Source: Cladophialophora immunda
Lineage: Eukaryota > Ascomycota > Eurotiomycetes > Chaetothyriales > Herpotrichiellaceae
Reading direction: 5' to 3'
Length of the DNA stretch: 64,000 nucleotides
Assembly (NCBI RefSeq): GCF_000835495.1
Contig: NW_015622541.1
Coordinates: 620,001 to 684,000, forward strand
This document shows, in pieces, positions 33,704 to 44,485 of the stretch (positions within the stretch are counted from its first letter, which is position 1; each line of letters opens with the position of its first letter). Made by a program: the position numbers and the translations under genes. Under the pieces are notes generated by a model. That model was not told the origin of the DNA. It ran no database searches and saw only the letters and a program-made list of their open reading frames with translations.

Positions 33704-35189
33704 ATGGCCTCAAATTACGCGGCAGCCTCGGCATCGCCGGAAAATCCGCTCGCAGAAGACTTTAGCAACCTTGAGGTCGTTCATGTCCGGAACGAGTCAG
33801 ATCTCGAGGTCGATAGAAGAAAGGACCATTCGGACTTGGAGCTTGTGTCAGGGCCTGGAGTAGTAGAATCTCTACAGTCCGACAATCTCCAGCCTTATCA
33901 CCCGACCGTGCCTACGAACCGAGATCCTGCAGGCCCCATACCTTACCATCCTGACGTGCCTACGAACCAGGATCCTCACGGGCTGATCCCTTACCATCCA
34001 AGAACAGCAGGCTACGAAGACGTTGACGGACTCATCCCTACTGAGGGGAGGTTTAGCGACACGCCTGAGAAAGACCTGGAACATCATTTCGCTCTCTGTG
34101 GAATTGAGATTTCTCTATTTCGGCGGAAGCATCAGGCACCGAGAAGACCTTCAGCAGGACAGCGTTATATCTGCGGATTAAGTGCCCTACGATTTTGGAT
34201 TGTGGTCATCGTTGCTGTTGTCCTAGCTGCTGCCATAATCGGTGGAGCAGTGGGAGGGGTCTTGAGCACTGGTGATGATTCTACAGCGTCAATACCAAGC
34301 TCGTTCGTTACATAGTCCAAAATGACACGCTCAATACTGACAGCTTGGGTAGGAGCGTTACCTCGACAACATGGTTGGATGCAATTCCTACAACTACTAC
34401 CCCGTATACACCATCCCTGCCAACTGGCTCGTACACACTCCCACTGCACCAAACTCTACAGATCGACACCTGTATCGAGGATGCCGCCAATCTCGCAGCT
34501 TGGGACTGCATGAATACTGCTTCCATGAGCTTCCAAACTAACAACGGAACCCAAAATCTACCTCGTATCACATTCAACGACTCTCTCCCCGACCCCACCC
34601 AGATTCGTTACGGCCCACAACTTCCCCAGTTGAACAACACCTCTTTCGATCTGGCGCCGTACCTCGACACCAACCGAGAAGAGCTTGGTGTCGCGATGTT
34701 TTTCAGTACGCTCTTCGACAAATACATCATCCGTGAGTTGGTCCATCTTCCACTCCAGGTAGCTGACCTCCAAATGCAGTCCCCGGCGAGGAGCTCTCGA
34801 CCAGCTCCTCAAAAAGGTCCGTTCACCAAGGACGAGCAGCTAGCTATGTCGGCGATCCCCTCCAGATCGGCGACCAGCCCTGGTACTGCTGGTGGAACTC
34901 GACCGTAAGCGAAGTCTACATCTACCTGGGCCAAGACGCGACGGTGACTGGCACGCCGGCCACCCCGACTCCCTCTTTCCCCAAGATCATGAAGATGGTG
35001 GAGAAGCGCAAGCCAAGCAGCAATGTGAAGCCATACTGCCAGAAGATGCAGGTGCTGAATAACTGGCAGATCCTCCCGGTCCCGAACGCGGCTGTCGTCT
35101 CCATTCAGGAGAGAGGGTTTTCTGGGAAGAAAAGAGATACTGCGACGGATTATCGGTCGAACTGTGTCTGTGAATGGTACAATTCGTAA
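33704..35189 (+). CDS. Single-pass membrane protein resembling fungal DUF7820
   Basis: Three exons fit: 33704-34271, 34316-34732, 34780-35189, for 464 residues. The cytosolic-type N-terminus has three tandem units built around PYHPxVPTNxDPxGxIP (about residues 64-100). One membrane helix lies at about 164-186 (FWIVVIVAVVLAAAIIGGAV). The C-terminal domain is Thr/Asn-rich with conserved-looking cysteines and QIGDQPWYCWWNSTVSEVYI, then ends CVCEWYNS. This layout matches what I remember of the DUF7820 family, whose function is unknown. The first intron is only 44 bp (donor GTGATG), short even for fungi. If it is not an intron, the reading frame is broken there. Extracellular placement of the C-terminal domain is inference. 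Confidence 0.65.
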
Positions 35190-35908
35190 CATGGGTGGAC
35201 GGGTATAGAGATCAGTGTACTGGGCACTAATGTGCATCACCATACTCCTCCGGATCTTCTTGCTCTACTGTGTATGTGCACGGAATCTGTGGAAGATGGG
35301 GTAAGCCAGCGCAAGGCGTTATGGGCCGTCGAATGTGCTGGAGCGAGAAACGCGGTATCAAGGCTCTGAAGAGTTGCCTCCGCTGCCGCTTTTGCGACCT
35401 GCTCATTCCCTTCACTCTCTCCTTACCTGGCCAGGGTGAGCTACAGGGGCGCATATCTTGCCCCTTCGCCCTCCCTTTTTCCTTTTCTGTTCGTCACCTG
35501 CGTGACCTAGACGTTGTTAATTTCTTATGTTGTTGTCACCTGCAGCAGCGATATCAACGAAATAATTTCTCCATTAGTCACTTGGACTCGCCGCTCCACC
35601 ATTTCGCGTTCTCAGTAGCGAGGCGACGGATCCATAGTGCTATAAAGCTACTAAGAGACTAGCTAGCCTAGATAGAAACCTAACCTTCTCGTGTAAGAGT
35701 AGTATGCTTCTCTCATACTTTGAGTCCTATATAGCCTGAGCGGTTACGATAGTCCTATTAATACTTGAACCTACTATTCCTTCTGCCTATCTACCTATAG
35801 GCCGTCCTTACAGCGCCCATCTACCGGCCCCTGGACAGGCCTCTGTGCGTTCTAGCACGTGTATGTTAACGAATTCGATCCCCGTACAATATGTCGATTC
35901 TTCACCAA
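35190..35908. other. Intergenic, AT-rich repeat remnant
   Basis: The stretch 35640-35880 is AT-rich with many TAG/CTA stops and holds copy B of a dispersed hairpin repeat. No gene recognised. Confidence 0.4.
35690..35725 (+). repeat. Copy B of a short dispersed hairpin repeat
   Basis: Shares cttctctcat and the surrounding 36 bases, at roughly 75 percent identity, with the reverse complement of 8110-8147. Both sit in AT-rich gene-free DNA. The pattern resembles two degraded copies of one element. Confidence 0.45.
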
Positions 35909-38342
35909 TTAATGTATGCTAAGCCTCTGCCGGGATTGGCAAGGGCATCCTGGTGGTCCGTAAAGCATTCTCCCGGTGATTCTTCCCTCCTCGTTCAAGA
36001 CCAAGCCCACGCCATCCTCCGTGGTTCCGGAGTATGAGAGACCAGGAATTCTATATACTGTATCTCCAATCCCTGCGTTCGTTCGCAGGTCGAGGCAGAA
36101 AACAGTGAGGGCTCGACACTCACTCACCAGACACCGCACTTCGCATATCGGTTCACCATTGACAGCCCCCCTCTGGCGTCCCGAACGCGCGATATGTCTC
36201 GACGTGGTAAGTCTGGTAATTTCGGCCGATCTAACTCGCATGATGTGCGTGTCGTATTTGAGGAGCCGGGTTAGCTTCTGCGCTACGTATTGTCGTTGGG
36301 AGCTCATCGAGGGTGCAGCAAAGTACTCCGCGAGACACTTCTCCACTTTCGACTTGAACCTGTTGTCTTGACTTTGGCGTCCCTCCAGCGTGTATACCAC
36401 ACCCGCTAGGAGCTGGGCACATTTCGTGTGCAAGCTGTCGAACGGAAAGATGCGATTGAGACCGTCGACTAGCTCCCTGGCGGACAAATTTCTGATGCCA
36501 GCATCTACGCCGTTCAGCGAGCCTAGAACCCCAATGGCCCATTCCACGCCTGTCACCTCTCCGGAATCCTCTGTATCAAGGTAGTGTATCTTTTCAATCT
36601 TGCCAACGACATCTAGATCTGTTTTGATAAGTCCGCCCTCGAAACTGATGATGAATTGGGGCAACGCCTGTTGGTTTCCCAAGTCCCACTCGGCATGGTC
36701 CAAGCCGCTGTAGCCGGTCACCCAAGAGGGGATTCCGACGGTCGGATTAGACCCCTGGTTGGATTCACGGGGTTGAAGAAGCAGGGGCGAGAAATCATGT
36801 TTCACCAACGCAGCTTGCTAGACCCATTGACAGGCATCCGTTGCATCCTGAGGGATCGTGGGTTGTGTAGGGGGGGAGTTCTGGTTCACAAGCATGTGAA
36901 CAGCAAGGAACCGGTCGCGGAACACCTGGCACCTCGTCCTTGTAATCACCTCCAAAGCTTCTCCCAGGCAGAGGTCGCGCTGCTCGTCATCTCTCTTATC
37001 CGTGAGACCTGCAAGGAAACCGTCTTTGAGATTGCTCGCAAACGATTTAGCATACCGAAAAAGTCCAATCAGGACGTTGTGGCCGTTTTGAACTCGAAGG
37101 AGGTGAAAGTATCGCGCTCCATCCTACCAAATCCATTCGGGCTTCTCCATATGTAATCTGATTTGTCCATAACGCATGCGCTACGGCAGAGAGAAAACTC
37201 CAGCACCACCCACATCCTCTCCATCCACTGTGATGAGCACAAGGCATGCAACACAGGCATAAAGCGAAGAGCCATGGAGGCTGAGAAATCACTGAGGTCG
37301 TGCAGATGGAGCATCATAATATAGGACCCAGGGATGTCTGGTATATGAACGAGGATTTCCTGGGCGTCGTGGTATATAGTGGGAATCCTAAGGAGTAAGG
37401 ACTCCTTGGTGCGCCGTTCCCACTGAGGGACACTGAAATAATCGTGCCAGAACTCCACTTTAGGGCAATATGCGTCTACCGAAGCATCGAGTAGAGTAGT
37501 CAAGGTCTTGAGCATTGTGAAAGCGGACTCATCATCATGGGTCTTCGAATCGTTTGCCCTCCGGATGGAGTCATCCCACACGTGGGAAACCGGGATCCAA
37601 GGTATATTTTCTGCTTTGAGACAAGAGAAATGCCGATTGGTTACACGCACGTGGGCGCCCAATACCGTTGCAGGGCTTGGGTCGACTCGCGCGATCGTCC
37701 GGATTGATGGTTCGTCGATAATCGGTTGTAGGTAGCTGTGACAGTCCGTGTCAAGCGGAGTTTCCCAGAACGTGGGTAAGATATGATGGAATATCAAGGG
37801 CATCACACGATCCCCAAGGTAGAGTGTGACACAGGCTTCGGATGCGGCTGTCGAAGACTGAAACTCGGCAGAGTTTGTGGGCGACGAAGGCTGTTCCAAG
37901 CCAAACCACCGCCTTCTAGAGAGTTGCAAGAGGATGCTCTCCAAGGATGCTGTGAATTCCTTGGCGCCTCAATCACCCGCTGTAGGAAGTCGTTGATATG
38001 CTCGACGTCGTCTTCTATCGAGGTCTTACTAAGCGGTAATACCGCTTGCAACAGCTCTGCAGCAAGAACGTCGCCATCCTGCCGGAGGCCCTCGCCTACA
38101 CGTCGCGCCATGAGTTGACATGTCTCCAGTCCCAGCGGTTCATCGGGAAGTGGGAGCTCTTTGGTATCGAGCACTTCTTCGAGGTGCTGTCGGACGAGCG
38201 ACTGCAATAGTTGGTGAATATCAGCTTCGTCTTCTGCGATCCCAGGAACCCGAGATTCGAGAAGGTTTATTAGATTGTCGGCCATGATGTCAGCAAGTCG
38301 GCACCCAAGACGCTCACAGTGGTAAGAATAGCTGTCTGGCAA
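35909..38342 (-). pseudogene. HET-like gene, broken by two frameshifts and a stop
   Basis: Three frame segments join into one protein of about 800 residues. The first (from 38342) has a helical region ending HINDFLQRVIEA. The frame then changes near 37960 and runs ASLESILLQLSRRRWFGLEQ to a HET-like core: IPWIPVSHVWDDSIRR, EFWHDYFSVPQWE, LLRIPTIYHDAQEILVHIP, SQWMERMWVVLEFSLC. A second change near 37085 leads into QNGHNVLIGLFRYAKSF, and a TAG at 36818-36820 interrupts before QAALVKHDFSPLLLQP. The C-terminal part (PSWVTGYSGLDHAEWDLG...) is open to 35909. An extra exon may lie upstream near 38410-38530. The intact form would be an incompatibility-type protein. I see no way that normal splicing repairs all three defects. 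Confidence 0.75.
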
Positions 38343-38536
38343 TATGAGGCGAGCAGCTGCAAATTTGAGATTTTAGAAGGCCGTGAGGCTGAGTCGACAC
38401 CTACTCACTGCTGCCTGAACTCTGCTGGGGTCTGTGTAACTACCAAGACTACCAAGGAATGTAGTGACTGTCACGGCTAGTCTTCGGCCTGTTACTGGCG
38501 CTGAGACCCCTTTGTTAATTACTCGAAAGTATATAG

Positions 38537-39780
38537 TCAGATGGGCCCAAGGACCCTGTAGAATTCATCATGTTCCTCCATTGAGCCCCTTTCGCTCGAA
38601 ACAGTCAGTCCACCTCCAGGTTTCCACATTACTTTCCCCTTGAAGTTGTGAGCAAAGGAGAGGGAAGGCGGCTTCAGTCTCACCTTAACCAGACCTGTAG
38701 ATCGTGATGTGATGTGTTTTAGAAATTCCAACCGACTTTCCTCGTTCTCCCCGCGAGTTTGGATGCTAGCTCCAGTGACTCAGGTCTTGCAGTGTCTAAG
38801 AATACGTAGAGATGCCAAAGCTCGGATAGCCCCAACGTTCTGACCGGGAGGGTGAACGCCCGCCAAAACCGTAGAGAGTCCTGAAGCTCTTCAGGCGACT
38901 TCTCCCCAAAAAGCTGGGCATACCTGACATCTAGTTCACCCGGGCTCTGTCGCAGTTTCTTTTCAATTTTATCGTCTGGTGTACCATGGCCATTGCAGGT
39001 GTTCACGAATGCCACAGCGAGAGCAGCCCAGAGGAAGTTCCCTCTGGCCTTGCTGATGATACTGGACCTGTAGTGCTCTTTCCTTTGCGGAGTCACCGCT
39101 CTGTATTCGACCAACCGGGCCTTCACGAACACGGAGATGTCATCTTCGTTTTCTCGATCCACTTGGATCTCGGGACACAGCGCAATCTCGATAATGGGAT
39201 AATCCCCTTGAGGACATACACACATTGACGCTGCATCCGTTGGCGGCAGAGATCAGCGTTATTCGGCGAAAGTAGGTCGCATTCTCCCTTGCATCCTTCT
39301 CTCCGCATTCGTCAATGTCGTCGATGAACTGGAAGAAACTCGTCCCATGGCTGCGAACGAGGTGGCTCTCCATGAAGTCCAACAGTTCTTGTCCGGTCCA
39401 CCGACGCGATGACTGTGGAACGTTGCTCCGCTGCCGCCATATTTGCACCAAGTCGTCAAACATGCTCTGATGTTTGGGGAGTATCTGTACGAGCAGCGTG
39501 CGGATCATTCCTTCTCATGATTTCTCAATGGCTTCTCCGGTGCGTGTTGGAAAATAGGAGGCAACTACGGCGACGACTCCCACTTGCACGCTGCCAGACA
39601 ATCCTTGTTCATCAACGTGCTCTTGCCAGCCCCTGGCTGCCCCTTGAGTCGGAGCAGGCCGAACTGTTTGTCAAACTCTCAGCGTTGGTAGCAGTCACGG
39701 TATGCTGTGTGTTCTAAGAGCCAGACGCCGGTGTTCAGCTGTGCTCGTTTGAGATGCGCTTCCCCCGGTCATGGCTCTCA
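38537..39780 (-). pseudogene. NACHT-domain (STAND/NLR-like) gene, degraded
   Basis: Typical fungal NACHT blocks occur in order on the minus strand: TGVWLLEHTAYRDCYQ, then LLRLKGQPGAGKSTLMNK with the Walker A P-loop (39616-39642), ASYFPTRTGEAIEKS, FFQFIDDIDECGE with Walker B (about 39312-39347), NVCMSSR, YPIIEIALCPEIQVD, KARGNFLWAALAVAF and FLKHITSRSTGLVKVR. They lie in several different frames. In-frame TGA codons occur at 39679-39681 (before EFDKQFG) and 39515-39517 (after EKS). Frame changes are needed near 39575, 39205 and 38740. No start region or N-terminal effector domain is found. NLR-like proteins sense nonself and trigger cell death; this copy is dead. Confidence 0.75.
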
Positions 39781-40200
39781 AATAGGCGGAAGGCCAGGAT
39801 GCGGCAAGCCACTGCTTTTTGGAAATGGAAACATTGTCTGCCTCACAACCAGAGACCTGGTACGTGTATCTTATTACACATTGAGAACATTCTCAGTGAG
39901 TTTGTTGACAAGGCTAATGGAATATCTGTACATTGCGGCACATTTTGTCTAGACAATATTGCGCCGGACCAGATGATACGGAAATTGCCGCAGTGTAGGC
40001 ATATGTTTCATCACTGTTGCTGCGACGAGTGGATTCGAAATGTTCTGAAGGCTCAAATCAAACCCAAGCCTGCTGATGCCAGCCTGGCCCTGGGGGATCT
40101 CCACTGGCGAAAATCAAGCTGTTTTGCCCGGTCTGTCGCGTCGGTTTGGGTTCAATTGGGACAGAGGTTCTGGCCAAGCCAGGAGCTGTTCATATCCGTG
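39754..40200 (+). pseudogene. RING-H2 zinc-finger gene remnant
   Basis: The plus frame contains HCGTFCLDNI then LPQCRHMFHHCCCDEW, which fits C-x2-C ... C-x-H-x-F-H-x2-C-x3-W of RING-H2 fingers. The closing CPVC pair appears only in another frame (LFCPVCRVGLG, about 40124-40155), so a frameshift near a G5 run at about 40093 is needed. RING-H2 proteins are usually E3 ubiquitin ligases. A possible intron lies before CGTFC (donor near 39859). The remnant is head-to-head with the NACHT pseudogene. Confidence 0.5.
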
Positions 40201-40587
40201 GTCAATGACTCTGTAGGAGGGACAGTAGTCAAGAAAATTGTGACCACCAACTCTATCCCATGTCTAACAAAGCGAGCTTTCAATTGCGTTGAATTGTTTA
40301 ACACTGAAGACGGCTGTGGTCAAATCAAATGAGCTGGAAATGATGCGACGCCAACCCACCGCCAGGACAAAGAACATGATGGGAACTCAAACGCGCAGCC
40401 ATTCGGGTACACGTCTGGACTGCACGGTATGTCCAAGGAAGTCGCTCTAAGAATTTTTTTTCAAGATGTATTATCATTAAATTCGTTTCGAAGTTGAACC
40501 CGATCTCCTCGCTATCTTTGAACACTCGAAGTTCACATGGAAACACGCAGTATCTTTCTCAGCATCAACCCAGAACTCCAGCATATC
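40201..40587. other. Intergenic, nothing recognised
   Basis: 3' flank of the RING remnant and of the SRPBCC gene. No signal seen. Confidence 0.4.
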
Positions 40588-41165
40588 CTACTTCCTTGGA
40601 TGTCCCGCACGTTCCTTCAATGCATCATTCATTGCCGCGAATGCCTGTTCCAAATCCAAATACACGGATGGTTTGATATATTTCAGAACGTATGAAAGAA
40701 TTCCCGACATGATCTCAAAATGTTCGAAGTCGGTACTCATCCCGTCCGCGCTCGGTTGTAGGATGAAGTGGTGATATCCGGTAAGTAAACCTGGGAGGTC
40801 GAAAAGACGCGCCCGCCAATGCAAGTGGGCTACTGGCGACCAATTCATTATGACGGGATTGAACTTTCTTACTGGAGCCGTGGATCAGTCATTGATACTA
40901 GAACAAGAAACACCATATCAATCACCTCTGGAAGTTCGTGGATTCTTCACCTCTGTGTGGATGCGACCACCCACTTTTTCCTGACTTAGCCTCTGCTCCT
41001 AATCTCATGAATTTGGCGGGATTGGTGATGGATCTTACTGCATTGGTCACCAGATATCTTCAGCATGACGGGATTCCATTCTGAGTAGTGCTCAAAGTCT
41101 GTCAAGATGTCCCAAATCTGTTGCGGCGGAGCGGGGAGTCGTAATTTGGTGTAGACTGAAGGCAT
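40588..41165 (-). CDS. SRPBCC (START-like) domain protein
   Basis: Three exons fit: 41165-41039, 40973-40926, 40871-40588, for 152 residues. The start MPSVYTKLRLPAPPQQIWDI followed by LTDFEHYSEWNPVMLKISGD is typical of the SRPBCC/polyketide-cyclase-like fold, where the first strand and the WNP helix line the ligand cavity. Later AHLHWRARLFDLPGLLTGYH and HFILQPSADGMSTDFEHFE match the second half. Members bind small hydrophobic ligands; some are cyclases, most are unassigned. No signal peptide. No obvious partner gene nearby. The middle exon is only 48 bases, supported by unbroken frame and good fold continuity. Confidence 0.75.
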
Positions 41166-41727
41166 TTTGTGTGTATATCAACACCGGTGGGAGGAGTCTG
41201 TTGAGGATATTGAGGATATGCAGGCTGCCTCAGCGTTGCACAATTCAGCCAATGTTGACTTATTGATCCGCGTAATTGGTGATCAGATTAAATCAAAAAT
41301 TTGGGGTATACTTCGCGGTCATGTGGCGATTCCCAAAAATACTGGTGTAGTCTCGTGGCACATGGAGAAGAGCCAAATCAAGGAAAGGCAGATAATCCTT
41401 AACCGGCCCCAGACTTTTTGCCCATCCGAGCAAAGCCGGCCGGATGCGAGACTCTAGTGCTTCACACGTTTCGGCTCCAATCCGATACTGAGGCGTCACC
41501 ACAGAGAATGGCACATGTTATTTTTACGAGAAATACCGTACTTCGCCGCTTCTAGCCACGATAACCGGGAAGTCTTTTCCACGTGCATATGCACGTTCGT
41601 CGGTCAATGGAAATCCGGCGGTGTGCGACAGAGTACACTTGGCTTGAACATCGAAAAGCAAACCGTACCGATCGCGATGCTGTTTGTCTAACGATTTGTC
41701 AAGTCTTAATCAACTTAATACTACAAC
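41166..41727. other. Intergenic between divergent SRPBCC and zinc-ribbon genes
   Basis: Holds both promoters. No coding signal recognised. Confidence 0.4.
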
Positions 41728-42139
41728 ATGTTGAGGCCCAGACCCCTATTAGGCGCCGCTGTCGTCTATGGGGCTTCCAGGGCTGGGGCAAAGCGCGGAA
41801 TGCAGCGCAAGATGGAAGCTCGGCAGCAACAGCAGATGGCTGCGTATGAGGCTCAAAAGGACCAGGAGCACAGGCGGCCGGCACGCAGAAGAAGAGAGGA
41901 GGAGAGCGGGGGAATTAGAGAGGGAGAAAGAACGCCTCAGAAGGGAAATGGAGCTCCAAAAGCAGGAAGAACTAAGTAGAGAGAGAGAGGCCCTACAAAT
42001 GCAGGCCCAGATGCAGATGGGTAATCCTGCTGCTGTTGTTGGAGGCCCCGTCTTGTTCTGCACTACTTGTGGGAACAGATGCAAGCTGGGCGACGCCTTT
42101 TGCAGCGGATGTGGAACAAGGCTACCACCACCAGTATAG
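41728..42139 (+). pseudogene. Small coiled-coil / zinc-ribbon protein with apparent frameshift
   Basis: From ATG 41728 the protein starts MLRPRPLLGAAVVYGASRAG, a hydrophobic N-terminus common in small fungal zinc-ribbon proteins, then a basic/Gln-rich helix. The same frame soon ends without any zinc site. One base away, the other frame continues the charged coiled coil (EEERRRAGELEREKERLRRE) and ends in a treble-clef/zinc-ribbon: FCTTCGNRCKLGDAFC then SGCGTRL, i.e. CxxC...CxxC. The two parts belong together in the family layout as I recall it, so a one-base indel near 41880-41905 (an AGAAGAAGAG run) is likely. It may be a true mutation or a sequencing error. Function unknown. Confidence 0.5.
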
Positions 42140-43380
42140 TGAGAACAGCTGTAGTGTAGGGAACTAGGAGTTTGAAAATGTTGCTTCTGCCTTCAACACA
42201 GCCATCGTTGCACGTGGATCAAGATTGAATCGATCTGGACTCTTCTATTGCTGTTTTGACGGAGGGGATGGTCGCCGAAGCGAAGACGGCCCAGCACGTG
42301 GACGAAGCTTTTAGTGATCCATGTAGATTGTGTTCTGGACTTCGTTGGCCCTCTACTGTAAAAGTATGCTTCCGCGTAACATCCGGAGGGATACGATACA
42401 GACTGCCCAGGGAACCAGGATCCTGAGGTAAACAGGCTAACTGTCCATCTCATTCTGGTTGCATGTCCGGCTCGATCCTATTGGGTGACGACTCCTTTTT
42501 GTGTAGGAGGGCAAACGGTGGGGCCCATCGGCGCCGAAGCTCGCACCAAACATAACCTCGTATAGATGATGCTGGAGCTTCTCTAGATGCGGGAAATGTG
42601 CGGTTTGAAGTCTCAAAATTGAGTGTGTATTACCGACGGGTTTGCCCCGAGGCGTCCAATGAGATAGCTGAAACAAAGCACTTCTACACTATTGGAACGA
42701 ACCTGTGAGACCACGCTAAGCCCCTCGCCGCCCATGCGAGCTGAATTGTGACCTACCCACTTCCCGCCTAAGCGAATTGTGGAGAAGTGGGCGAGGTTTA
42801 AAGAGGGCGTGGATTCTCCGCCAGATGAGCAATCTGAGGCATTCAGGCAGAAATCCGCGTAGATCCTCCAACAGGTAATGCCCACTTGCCCGGAGAGCAG
42901 CCCTGTGCCCCAACATGTACGTCGGTAAACTAATGCCACCCCAGAGAGTGTTGCAGTAATGGGGCCCCTTGTCATGCCCAAAAAGCACCAAGACTGAGTA
43001 CGTTCCTTGTGAGACTGACATGGCAGTAAACTTCTGTAAATCGCGTAAGGAACTTCTCGGCTGATTAGATGTGCTATGCTCAGAATTTCAAAATGCTTCC
43101 TGACCGAAAGAAAAGGCTACTTTTAAGGATCTGAAGAACTGATCTTTCTCGGCCGCCTTTGGCTTAATATAGCTACATTTTGCTTGTTGCCTTCCCATCT
43201 ACCCTCTCATACTTGGTCGTTTTTACTCTTTTCATATGGATCTGCAACTTGAACTTGGAACGGAGTTCGATTTTACATTATTTGAGCCTGCTAGATGCGC
43301 CATCTTGACATATACATAACCCGACCCGGCGCCGTCGCCGACTTGTGATGAATCAATCCTTAAACACCACCTTGCCTCAT
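42140..43380. other. Gene-poor stretch with one doubtful minus-strand frame
   Basis: A minus-strand frame from ATG 43021 (about 100 residues, GHDKGPHYCNTLWGGISLP) followed by possible exons down to 42437 could be a small unknown gene. No family recognised and splice sites are weak. Confidence 0.3.
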
Positions 43381-44485
43381 CTAAGGCTTGTCAAGCCCGG
43401 TGAAACAGAGACCCACACCGCGGATCAGATCAATGGGGTTGATGGCGTGTGCAAGCGCTTGCAACGTCCCATGTGCGGTCCTAGCCTCGCCAGTATGTTC
43501 TCGATATTCCTTGGAATGGAAGGTGAAGTAAAATCCGGCCATGAAGATGACGCACTCGATGCAAATTATAAGCTGCGGAAGACCGATTATGATGTTGGCA
43601 TACGTAATCCTTGAGTCTCCGCGAACATGGGAGCTCAGAATGCCAAAGATGAACTACAGGAGCAAAATCAGCTGCATAGCGACGTATTGGGACATAGGCA
43701 ACGGCTTACATGTTGCAGTGTAGTGAGGAGCACGAGGAGCTTGAAGCCGATCAACTTCAAGAACGCGTTACGGCTGGACATGTAATCTCTGAGCCGGCGC
43801 TGAAATCGGACAATCGTTATCAAAACCGTGACCGTTGTGACAAGCTCAAGTGTCTGAAGCCAGACGTGGGCAAATCTCGGCCTTAACGACGTTTTACAAT
43901 AGACACCCGTAGCCTGCGTGATTTCTTGGAGAAGGATAAGGATCGTGTAGATCAGCACATAGAGAAACACAATCCTCCACGTTCTCTGTCGACGATATCA
44001 GTGGAGCGGTGATTCAGGGGATCCAACTTACACACACGAAACCACCCGAGGCTCCCCCCTTCATTTCCAGGTTTGGACTGGCTTCGGAGATTCTGGAAGA
44101 ATTCCTCCCTTGTATGTGCTTCTGGGGCGACATAGTGGACGTATAGCAGAAATAATGAAGCCATGGCATAAGCTTCGTAAAGATTTGCCAAAGGTTCCAC
44201 ATATTGAGCGGCCCTGTACCTGTGTAAAACGATGAGAGCCACCATCGTAAAGACAACGGGCATAGATATGATTCGGAGGATCTGGCGCTGCTCATTCGGT
44301 GCCTTATACCGACGCAAATGGGGAATCGCAAGGCCAAACCATAGAACTATAGTCACTCCAAAGCAGACCCAGCCGCTGATGGCCATGATGTTTTGAAAGG
44401 TGAGGGTTCCGGCGATTGGTTCGCCTACGATGCCGGCGGAGGGAGGTTCTGGTGGACAGCTGAGTGAACCGGACATGGTCACCAT
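43381..44485 (-). CDS. OSTalpha/TMEM184 (DUF300) family membrane protein
   Basis: Start ATG 44485. Seven-helix family blocks are clear: LTFQNIMAISGWVCFGVTIV (helix 1), HLRRYKAPNEQRQILRIISM, ALANLYEAYAMASLFLLYVHY-like helices, then TILILLQEITQATGVYCKTS, FAHVWLQTLELVTTVTVLIT, FKLLVLLTTLQ-HFIFGILSS across a 56-bp intron (43654-43709), ITYANIIIGLPQLIICIECV and NPIDLIRGVGLCFTGLDKP at the C-terminus. An earlier intron lies between WFR and RTWRIV (about 43990-44033), with a weak GTGTGT donor. Human OSTalpha carries bile acids and steroids; fungal members are poorly known and may sit in vacuolar or plasma membrane. The TAG inside the 56-bp intron is the splice acceptor, not a nonsense codon. Confidence 0.85.

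Noticed and set aside
33420..33734. 104-residue minus-strand frame overlapping the DUF7820-like gene start
   Set aside because: No recognised motif, and it overlaps a better-supported gene on the other strand.
42437..43021. Possible unknown minus-strand gene
   Set aside because: Frames look partly protein-like, but no family and no convincing splice pattern.
43654..43709. In-frame TAG in the OSTalpha-like gene, first read as a CAG-to-TAG nonsense change
   Set aside because: The TAG is the acceptor end of a normal 56-bp GT...AG intron that restores the family sequence (TLQ-HFIFGILSS).
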